From Staphylococcus sp. NAM3COL9 (lineage in GTDB: Bacteria; Bacillota; Bacilli; Staphylococcales; Staphylococcaceae): DNA of 64,000 nucleotides. The stretch covers positions 321,674 through 385,673 of the forward strand of contig NZ_LGPC01000014.1 in assembly GCF_001431205.1 (NCBI RefSeq), read 5' to 3'. Position 1 is the stretch's first letter; each line of letters opens with the position of its first letter. The position numbers and the translations under genes are program-made. Under the pieces are notes generated by a model, which saw only the letters and a program-made list of their open reading frames with translations, was not told the DNA's origin and made no database searches. Positions 57,348-64,000 of this stretch are shown piece after piece.

Positions 57348-58952
57348 TTATTCTTCGTGTTTAATAATTTGTTCTACCGCTTCTCTCACTTGAGGAACCG
57401 ATAGCCCTACGATAACTTGCACATTTTTACCGCTTTTCACGAGTCCATGCGCACCACCTACTGCTTTAAAATAGCCATCTTCTTCTACTTTTTCAGGATC
57501 TTTGACGGTCACACGTAATCTTGTTGCACAATTGGTTATATCAGCAATATTTTCAGTGCCACCCAAGCCTTCTAAATAAATCGCAGCTTTTTTTTCATAT
57601 TCGTTTTTATCACTGTTTTTTTTGTTTTTATTTTCCTTATAATCACGCTTCGTATAGAGCTTAGTATCTATATCATCCTCTTTCTCTCTACCTGGCATAG
57701 GTATATCCATTTTTAGGATGATAAATCTGAATAGATAATAATAAATGAATATGAATATAATTCCTATAATAAATTGAGCAACGTAAGTTCCCCAATGAGA
57801 ACCAAACAGCGGAATCCAATTGGTTGCTGCGATTTCAATAAAGCCACCACCTAAATTACCTACAAGACCAAATCCATGCATAATTGTCACCATTGTTGCT
57901 CCAAGTATAGCGTGAATTAAAAATAGAAACGGTGCTATAAAAATAAACGTAAATTCTAATGGTTCTGTGATACCTGCAAACACGGCTGTTAAAGTAGCCG
58001 CTAATAATAATGCTCCAACTTCTTTCTTTTTATGTGCTTTTGCCGTTGAATATATCGCAAGTGCTATACCAATTGAACCAAACATTTTAATATTACCTTG
58101 TAATAAAAAGCCACCACCTGGAAAAATTTCTTTTAGTGGTTTTGTTGTTTGAGAATACTCAGTTAAATGAGAAATCCAATACGATTTAATACCACCATCA
58201 ACGACTGCCGGTCCATATTCAAATGGCGTGTATATGAAATGATGTAGGCCTGTAGGAATTAAAATACGTTCTAAAAAGTGGAAAAGCCATACGCCAACGT
58301 AACTTGATGAGGCTAAAAACACTTGTAACGAAGCAATCCATCCTTGAACTATAGGCCATCCCCAACTTGTTAAAAATGCTAAAGGAATCATTACAAAGAA
58401 TGAAATCATGACAACAAACGGCGAACCTTGGAATATTCCTAATGACTCTGGCAATTTCTTATCATAATATCGATTATGTAACCAAATAGCAATGCCTGAG
58501 ATGATTAGTGCACCAATAATATTTGTATCTAACGTTTTAATACCTGCGAGTTCAGTAATACCTGTGACTTCTGCCACATCACCCTTAAAGTCCACGCCAA
58601 AAGCAGGTCCCCATGTTGTTAATATGCTATTTATAAAATAATTAAACATCATATAAGTTACTACCGAAGACATTACTGCATGACCAGCTGATTTTTTAGC
58701 TAGTGATATAGGTAAGCCGATAACGAAAATAAGTTCTATATTTTCAAATACAGTCCATCCACCATTTTCAATTAATGACCATATTTGAAACCATAAACCA
58801 TTAGGATCAGCCAGCTGACCCATAATCGCCTCGTTTTTAAACAGTGTAGCTATGCCAATAATAATCCCGAAGAATGGAAATAATAATACTGGAACAATCA
58901 TTGCCCCACCAAACCTACGAATCGCATCTCCAAACATACGTCCAAAATTCAT
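57348..58952 (-). CDS. Alpha-glucoside-type PTS transporter, IIC-IIB
   Basis: 534 residues from ATG 58952 (GAAGGGTGAT upstream; the open frame runs to 59081 without a ribosome site). IIC domain of about ten helices (1-430) with GITEPLEFTF and LIPTGLHHFIY, then a linker with 'NKNKKNSDKN', then IIB with phospho-Cys475 in TNCATRLR. Closest to the MalP/GlvC (maltose, alpha-glucoside) group as I recall it. There is no IIA domain, so a IIA must come from another gene. Cre site 28 bases upstream. It phosphorylates its sugar on import. Confidence 0.9.
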   Translation of the reverse strand: MNFGRMFGDAIRRFGGAMIVPVLLFPFFGIIIGIATLFKNEAIMGQLADPNGLWFQIWSLIENGGWTVFENIELIFVIGLPISLAKKSAGHAVMSSVVTYMMFNYFINSILTTWGPAFGVDFKGDVAEVTGITELAGIKTLDTNIIGALIISGIAIWLHNRYYDKKLPESLGIFQGSPFVVMISFFVMIPLAFLTSWGWPIVQGWIASLQVFLASSSYVGVWLFHFLERILIPTGLHHFIYTPFEYGPAVVDGGIKSYWISHLTEYSQTTKPLKEIFPGGGFLLQGNIKMFGSIGIALAIYSTAKAHKKKEVGALLLAATLTAVFAGITEPLEFTFIFIAPFLFLIHAILGATMVTIMHGFGLVGNLGGGFIEIAATNWIPLFGSHWGTYVAQFIIGIIFIFIYYYLFRFIILKMDIPMPGREKEDDIDTKLYTKRDYKENKNKKNSDKNEYEKKAAIYLEGLGGTENIADITNCATRLRVTVKDPEKVEEDGYFKAVGGAHGLVKSGKNVQVIVGLSVPQVREAVEQIIKHEE

Positions 58953-58979
58953 AATAATCACCCTTCTATCACTGCATAT

Positions 58980-58994
58980 TTGTAAACGCTTTCT
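58980..58994 (+). promoter_or_regulatory. cre site of the PTS gene
   Basis: TTGTAAACGCTTTCT matches the cre consensus at every fixed position, 28 bases before the PTS start. CcpA bound here would block initiation or act as a roadblock. Confidence 0.78.
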
Positions 58995-59213
58995 TAAGTT
59001 GATAATATGCTTTAATCTCAATGAGTTCAATAACATCCGCATATTTAGGCAATTCATTTCTACAACTGGTTTTTTTTTCATTAAGAGGTAAATTTTCCAT
59101 TGATTTATTTAGAGGTATTCAAATTAACAACAACGTATTATGCGTTGATTATCAGTCTCTTATGATTTGGTCGCTCCATAGTTTACTTTTACTCAATTTC
59201 AACAAAAATAAAA

Positions 59214-59260
59214 AACAGTAGTGAGTGGGACATATATTTATGCCTCAGCTTCATACTGTT
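59214..59260 (-). terminator. mvaK2 terminator, diverged 'gggacata' hairpin
   Basis: Imperfect arms aacagta-gtgagtggg and gcctcagcttcatactgtt around 'acatatattta', with a poly-A (poly-T on the minus strand) before it. It follows the mvaK2 stop at 59269. Another member of the hairpin family. Confidence 0.65.
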
Positions 59261-59268
59261 CATTTTCA

Positions 59269-60345
59269 TTATTGACCGTGATATATATTAAACTCTAAAG
59301 GTTTTACTTCATTTGCTAACCATTCATCGTAAATGCGTTGTTTATTAACACCTTTATTGATTATCGTTATGCCACAATCTCCACCGCCTGCACCTGATGT
59401 TTTAGCAGCACCACCATATTTTTCAGCTACAGAACACAACACTTTTAAATGTGCAGTTTCAATATCAACTGTCGCTTCTTTATCCATAGATTGAATAATC
59501 TCACGGTTGATGCGAATCATTTGTTGCACGCCTTTAATATGATTCGTTTTAAAAGCATGTATCAACTTCTCAACACATAAATGAGAGCGTTCTAAAAATT
59601 TACCGTAAAAGGTAGGATCTGATTTTAAGCGTTTTACTTCACTCACTAAATGGTGTGATGAAGCTGGTGACCCAGTCCAACCTATAAGCACTTCCATATT
59701 CTCTGGTGGCTGTAACGGTTCGATATGAAGTCCAGGCCAGTTTTTATTCAATACATCATTGACTGACGTATCTTCGATTTGCTGTGATACCCATTCATGG
59801 TCAAACGTACTATAAGCTAACCAACCAGTATAAACACTGACAGCAATATCACCACAAGAACTTAAGCTTTGTAACTTCATATTTGCAATAACTGCAAGTT
59901 TGTAAATATACAAATTAGATAAATGCATACCATAAAATTCATTCAAAGCTTTAACAACTGATACCAAGACGGCTGCACTAGAACCTAAACCATATTTATG
60001 CCCATTTGTATCGTCTAAATTACTATCAATTGTTAAATTGAAATGTTTTAAAGGCATATTATTACTTCTTACAAATTGTTCAAAGATTTCAATTGCTGTG
60101 ATGACATACTTCAATTGTTTAGCAGCATTTAAATCTGAAACTACAATTTTATCTTCACGTCTTTGAAATGTGACTGGTTCATGATGTAAGGTCTTAGAAT
60201 GTATTGTGCCCTTAGGTGCATTTGAATCTTCAATAGAAGCAGTTACAAATCGGTCTACTGCGATTAATATTGATTTATATCCAGGTTCGACAACTGCGTA
60301 TTCACCTGCAATGTATAGCTTCCCTGGTGCTTTAACTTGAATCAT
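59269..60345 (-). CDS. mvaK2: Phosphomevalonate kinase
   Basis: 358 residues, GHMP kinase. Start MIQVKAPGKLYIAGEYAVV, ATP loop GLGSSAAVLVSVVKAL, and motif 3 AKTSGAGGGDCGI. Converts phosphomevalonate to diphosphomevalonate in the cytoplasm. Last gene of mvaK1-mvaD-mvaK2, 12 bases after mvaD. ATG 60345 follows AAGGAAGAG. Confidence 0.96.
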   Translation of the reverse strand: MIQVKAPGKLYIAGEYAVVEPGYKSILIAVDRFVTASIEDSNAPKGTIHSKTLHHEPVTFQRREDKIVVSDLNAAKQLKYVITAIEIFEQFVRSNNMPLKHFNLTIDSNLDDTNGHKYGLGSSAAVLVSVVKALNEFYGMHLSNLYIYKLAVIANMKLQSLSSCGDIAVSVYTGWLAYSTFDHEWVSQQIEDTSVNDVLNKNWPGLHIEPLQPPENMEVLIGWTGSPASSHHLVSEVKRLKSDPTFYGKFLERSHLCVEKLIHAFKTNHIKGVQQMIRINREIIQSMDKEATVDIETAHLKVLCSVAEKYGGAAKTSGAGGGDCGITIINKGVNKQRIYDEWLANEVKPLEFNIYHGQ

Positions 60346-60357
60346 TTTATCTCTTCC

Positions 60358-61347
60358 TTACTCAATAATTTCTACACCTGTACGTGTAATGTCGCTCGCA
60401 ATGATTTGGTCTTCTTTAAACGATTTATGTAATGCATCAATAACCGCTTGTTTATTTTTCTGTTCTACTAAAATTTTAACGTTAGGACCGGCATCCATCG
60501 TAAAGTAACAAGGATGACCCGCATTACGACATTGGTCTACAATATCCATCACTAAGTAGCTGTCGTCGACCATATAAGTGAACGGCGGTTGTGCACCTAA
60601 GTTTGTTGCATGCATGCGCAAACCATTGGCTTCAATCACTTCGCCTAATTGTTTAAAGTCTTTTTGATTTATTGCATGCTTAACTGACGCTATGTCCTCA
60701 TCCACATGGTCTAACCAATATTGATAAAAACGTGATGTATCACGTGTAAGTGACATACCGGCACGACTTGAAACTTTTTTCGATTTATTATTAATGACTA
60801 CAAATATCATTGCTAAATCGTCTTCCCAATTACCTGCTTCAATAGGAAAACTGTATGATGTCTCATCATCACACCCTTTTTCCCATTCTACAAAACCGCC
60901 ATAGATACTTCTAGAAGCTGATCCTGACCCTCTACGTGCCAATCTAGATAACGCTTTACCTGTTAGCCCAAGATTCAAAGCTGCATCACAAGCTGCTGCT
61001 AATGCCGCATAGGCACTTGCTGAAGATGCTAGCCCTGCTGCTGTAGGAACATAATTATCACTTTCAATATATGCAAACATTGAGGTTTGACTTAATTCGC
61101 GGAACACATCCATAAAACGGTGTATCTTAGCCGCTTCTGCGTCATTTACTGCTTGGCCATTCAAAATAAGCGTATCTTTAGTATAGCTCTCATCAAATGT
61201 CACTTTAGTTTCAGTATAAAAGCGATCTAATGTAACCGATAAACTATTATTCATCGGAATAATATAAGTTTCATCAGCTTTACCCCAATATTTTATTAGC
61301 GCAATATTTGTATGTGCACGTGCTTTACTACTATTAACCAACGTCAT
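60358..61347 (-). CDS. mvaD: Diphosphomevalonate decarboxylase
   Basis: 329 residues. KARAHTNIALIKYWGK (substrate-binding start), AGLASSASAYAALAAA (ATP loop) and YFTMDAGPNVKILV (catalytic Asp) are the family's marks. Makes isopentenyl diphosphate. Its ATG 61347 overlaps the mvaK1 stop (TAATG) but is only 3 bases after AGGAGG; a TTG at 61341 has better spacing and agrees with the usual start. Confidence 0.96.
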   Translation of the reverse strand: MTLVNSSKARAHTNIALIKYWGKADETYIIPMNNSLSVTLDRFYTETKVTFDESYTKDTLILNGQAVNDAEAAKIHRFMDVFRELSQTSMFAYIESDNYVPTAAGLASSASAYAALAAACDAALNLGLTGKALSRLARRGSGSASRSIYGGFVEWEKGCDDETSYSFPIEAGNWEDDLAMIFVVINNKSKKVSSRAGMSLTRDTSRFYQYWLDHVDEDIASVKHAINQKDFKQLGEVIEANGLRMHATNLGAQPPFTYMVDDSYLVMDIVDQCRNAGHPCYFTMDAGPNVKILVEQKNKQAVIDALHKSFKEDQIIASDITRTGVEIIE

Positions 61348-62270
61348 TAACCTCCTAAATATTCAATCCATGTGTGATGTGCACCTAAGTCTTGCGCACT
61401 TTCAACAATTTTCTCAGCCACTTCTAAGGTTGAAGCAAGTACAATCATACTACCACCGCGACCGCCGCCAGTTAATTTTCCAGCAATAGCGCCTTGTTGT
61501 TTACTTGCCTCAAGTAATGTTTCGATTTTATCATGGCTTACCGTTAATGTACGTAAGCTTTCTTGACACAAATTAAAGATAGAGGCTAATTTTTCGAAGT
61601 TATGATGCTCTATAGAGTCACTTGCTTCGTATACAAGTTGACCAATATGTTTCACATGTTCTAGGTACTCACTATCTGCTTTACATAAATTATGTACGTC
61701 TTCTACTGCTTGTTTCGTAGAGCCGAGTACGCCCGTGTCAATAACGATCATGTAACCATTTAATTCTAATGGCTTTAATGTCGTTACTTTACCTTGTTTA
61801 AACCATACTGGCTTATTCGATACAATCGTTTGTGTATCAATACCACTTGGTTTACCGTGTGCAATCTGTTCCGCCCAATTGGCTTCTTCTATCAATACCT
61901 CATCAGTTAATGGTTTATCGAGATAATCAAAACTTGCACGCACAAAAGCAACCGCCATTGCAGCACTTGAGCCTAGTCCCCTAGATGGTGGTAAATTTGT
62001 ATCAATCGAAACTTTTATAGGTGTTTGGATTTCATATTTTTCTACAAAACGAGTTATTACTGCCTTTAAATGTTCTGGGGCATTAATTAACTCACCTTCA
62101 TATACATCACTTTTAATACATGAAGAAAGAGGTTCTTCTATAGATTCTATTTTCGCTCTCACTTTCCCGGTCGTAAATGGAATCGCAATTGCTGGTTCGC
62201 CAAATGTAACAGCATGTTCACCAATTAATATAACTTTTCCATTTGCTTCCCCATATCCTTGTTGTGTCAT
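61347..62270 (-). CDS. mvaK1: Mevalonate kinase
   Basis: 307 residues from ATG 62270 (MTQQGYGEANGK) after AAAGGTGATTG; the open frame upstream to 62282 is not used. GHMP motifs KVILIGEHAVTFGEP, PPSRGLGSSAAMAVAF and AGKLTGGGRGGSM (the usual 'GAGRGG' reads GGGRGG). First step of the lower mevalonate pathway. First gene of the operon. Confidence 0.96.
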   Translation of the reverse strand: MTQQGYGEANGKVILIGEHAVTFGEPAIAIPFTTGKVRAKIESIEEPLSSCIKSDVYEGELINAPEHLKAVITRFVEKYEIQTPIKVSIDTNLPPSRGLGSSAAMAVAFVRASFDYLDKPLTDEVLIEEANWAEQIAHGKPSGIDTQTIVSNKPVWFKQGKVTTLKPLELNGYMIVIDTGVLGSTKQAVEDVHNLCKADSEYLEHVKHIGQLVYEASDSIEHHNFEKLASIFNLCQESLRTLTVSHDKIETLLEASKQQGAIAGKLTGGGRGGSMIVLASTLEVAEKIVESAQDLGAHHTWIEYLGG

Positions 62271-62810
62271 ATTCTCAATCACCTTTAGTATTTTCTTTAG
62301 TTTTATATTTTAAGTACGCTAGACATTACAGACCACACTTATTTTAATCATTTCAGAGCACCATAATGAATTCTGCTTGGAATTTCCTGGGAAATTCTGT
62401 GTTTTAAGTCTATTTGTCAGCGAATCTAATATGTCTTTTATCATTATTAATTTGAAAAGACTGCTCGTATTCTATAGGAAAATACTCAACCTTAACTAAT
62501 TTTACACACTTTATTATACATTATCTCATAAATTTTATATTATGCCATACAACTCTAGTCATAGTTGCTTTGTTTATTTTTATTTAAATAACAGAATCAC
62601 CGTTCAAAAGTTAATACCTGCTACTAATTATAATCAATACCTTCCCATTATAAAACTCTATAGCCTTATATTCAAAAAGTTAACATGATTTTACGGAATT
62701 TTATTTAAAATAGCTAATTTTAAACTACACTTTTCCTATATTACTTATTTAGTTTCTATAATTCAACAATTAGAAAGATTTATGTCAATATTTTTTATAT
62801 TAACTATAAA
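62271..62810. promoter_or_regulatory. mva operon upstream region
   Basis: 540 bases without a gene. GAATTTCC-TG-GGAAATTC at 62380-62397 is a perfect 8-bp inverted repeat 110 bases before mvaK1, a candidate operator or small hairpin. The rest is very AT-rich. No riboswitch recognised. Confidence 0.5.
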
Positions 62811-62857
62811 AAAGACCAGCGCCGTTACTTTAATAAAAAAGTACCGTTTCTGGTCTT
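62811..62857 (-). terminator. pta-lipL terminator
   Basis: Arms aagaccag..gttacttt and aaagtacc..ctggtctt with an internal bulge, minus-strand TTTTTTATAGTT tail, just beyond the lipL stop. Confidence 0.8.
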
Positions 62858-62866
62858 AATAATTAT

Positions 62867-63703
62867 TTAATCCATTGTTTGATTAATCTTGGCGTTACGT
62901 TCAATCATTTTTTCAAAATAACCTTCATAGCGTTGCCATTCATCATCTGTTATAGGTTCCATATTTAATCGTCCCCCTAAATCTTTAAGGGCATATAACA
63001 ACTTAAACATTACGTCTTGAACAGTGATGGTTTTACCTAATAATGACTCTAAAGATGCCATGCATTGTGGGTCGATATTTGGATAAATAAATTTTGTTTC
63101 TTCGTCCTTTAATGCGCGTTCATAAAAATATTTCATCATATCAGCGCGTTCACTGCCATCACCTTCTACACAAAGATATACTTGTACAGCAATGCCGCCA
63201 CGTACTCGTCTTTGTGAAATGCCTGCAAATTTCCGACCATTAATACTTAAATCAAATTTCCCTGGGCAATATGAACGTTCAATTTCATGTGTTTCAATAT
63301 CTACGTCTTCATCTTCAAACATTTTCGCAACCAATAAATACATCACTGTAAAAGCTTCATCTATTGTAATATCGTGTTTACCTTTAAAGAGGAGTGAAAT
63401 ATTGAGTATACCTTGATCTAAGACTACACCTAATCCTCCTGAATTTCTTACAATCGCATTATAGCCACGTTCTTCAGTAAGATAACGAATGCCGTCTTGT
63501 AAAAAAGGCAGGCGTGAATCATGTATACCTAAAATGACTGTATGTTGGTGTATCCAAGTACGTACAACATTACATGATAAATCTTTACCAACACTTTCTG
63601 AAAATGTATCATCGAATGCAAATGATTGCATAGGCGCTAACCCAGAAGAATGGTCAATATAACGCCAATCTATATGATTAAAGTATTTGCTTGCTAAATC
63701 CAT
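62867..63703 (-). CDS. lipL: Octanoyl-[GcvH]:protein N-octanoyltransferase LipL
   Basis: 278 residues of the lipoate ligase/LipB fold (BPL_LplA). RNSGGLGVVLDQGILNISL forms the lipoyl pocket, Cys146 in SYCPGKFDL is in the place of the catalytic Cys of LipL amidotransferases, and GRKFAGISQRR follows. LipL moves octanoyl or lipoyl groups from GcvH to the E2 subunits of dehydrogenase complexes. Its place between pta and mvaK1 is that of S. aureus lipL. The start overlaps the pta stop by one base (TAATG). Confidence 0.92.
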   Translation of the reverse strand: MDLASKYFNHIDWRYIDHSSGLAPMQSFAFDDTFSESVGKDLSCNVVRTWIHQHTVILGIHDSRLPFLQDGIRYLTEERGYNAIVRNSGGLGVVLDQGILNISLLFKGKHDITIDEAFTVMYLLVAKMFEDEDVDIETHEIERSYCPGKFDLSINGRKFAGISQRRVRGGIAVQVYLCVEGDGSERADMMKYFYERALKDEETKFIYPNIDPQCMASLESLLGKTITVQDVMFKLLYALKDLGGRLNMEPITDDEWQRYEGYFEKMIERNAKINQTMD

Positions 63704-64000
63704 TATTGTAATGATTGCGCTGCAGTGATGATTGATAAGTTATACACGTCTTCTGTTGAACAACCACGAGATAAATCATTCACTGGAGAATTAAGTCCTT
63801 GTAATACTGGACCTACTGCATCAAAACCACCTAAACGTTGAGCGATTTTATATCCAATATTACCTGCTTCTAAACTTGGGAAGATAAACACATTAGCATT
63901 GCCTTGTATTTTTGCGTCTGGCGCTTTTTTCTTAGCAACTTCTGGTACGATTGCTGCGTCGAATTGAAATTCACCATCTACAACAACATCTTCAATATTG
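63703..64000 (-). CDS. pta: Phosphate acetyltransferase, C-terminal part
   Basis: Last about 98 residues; the 5' part lies beyond the window end. The frame reads through from the edge ([20 protein letters not shown]) to [20 protein letters not shown] and [20 protein letters not shown], the conserved C-terminus of Pta. It interconverts acetyl-CoA and acetyl phosphate. Translationally coupled to lipL. Confidence 0.95.
   Translation of the reverse strand, partial: NIEDVVVDGEFQFDAAIVPEVAKKKAPDAKIQGNANVFIFPSLEAGNIGYKIAQRLGGFDAVGPVLQGLNSPVNDLSRGCSTEDVYNLSIITAAQSLQ

Overview
The window is a chromosomal segment of a low-GC Gram-positive bacterium, almost certainly a Staphylococcus. Diagnostic genes are a 124-residue SarA, the divergent tarG/tarH and abcA/pbp4 pairs, the mnh2 cation/proton antiporter operon, mntABC with a DtxR-type MntR, and the mvaK1-mvaD-mvaK2 operon next to lipL and pta. 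Gene order follows the S. aureus chromosome, read in reverse, apart from a sugar-catabolic insert at about 50-59 kb. I cannot name the species; a coagulase-negative staphylococcus is my guess. No rRNA, tRNA, CRISPR array, prophage or intact insertion sequence was seen. Most genes lie on the minus strand.

Region by region. 0-8 kb: the end of a YkvI-like membrane protein gene, a hypothetical gene, the dhaKLM dihydroxyacetone kinase operon under a perfect cre site, the fhuCBG siderophore importer under a perfect Fur box, and a YitT-family protein. 8-20 kb: nucleoside transporter nupC, then the cell-wall block abcA/pbp4, tarD, tagX, tarB, tarG/tarH and tarA, which makes and exports wall teichoic acid, with an M50-type membrane protease gene at its edge. 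20-24 kb: mntR and divergent mntABC with a palindromic MntR operator, followed by a structured C-rich 3' region resembling the RsaC sRNA locus. 24-33 kb: a CPA1 Na+/H+ antiporter and the seven-gene mnh2 operon, whose first gene appears to be a tyrosine-recombinase-like protein that has lost its catalytic tyrosine. 33-43 kb: two tiny DUF genes, a DMT transporter, a HlyD-like adaptor, sarA, two alpha/beta-hydrolase-fold proteins (one apparently a pseudoenzyme), a HAD protein, and an iron-type permease and lipoprotein pair without an ATPase. 43-52 kb: a decayed MerR/TipA regulator, a MagIII-like DNA glycosylase, argS, ywiB- and ywhD-type genes, a YwfO-type HD phosphohydrolase, and stress or redox enzymes.

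52-59 kb is the most distinctive locus. A four-gene operon (Gfo/Idh dehydrogenase, ThuA-like protein, second Gfo/Idh dehydrogenase, xylose-isomerase-like TIM barrel) sits beside a divergent RpiR regulator and a convergent alpha-glucoside-type PTS IICB gene. Both transcription units carry perfect cre sites. There is no phospho-glycosidase, so I propose that an imported, phosphorylated glucoside is processed by C3 oxidation chemistry. 59-64 kb: the lower mevalonate pathway, lipL, and the 3' part of pta cut by the window edge.

Many intergenic hairpins act as terminators. Several of them share a 'gggacata'-type core that recurs across the window and looks like a dispersed staphylococcal repeat family.
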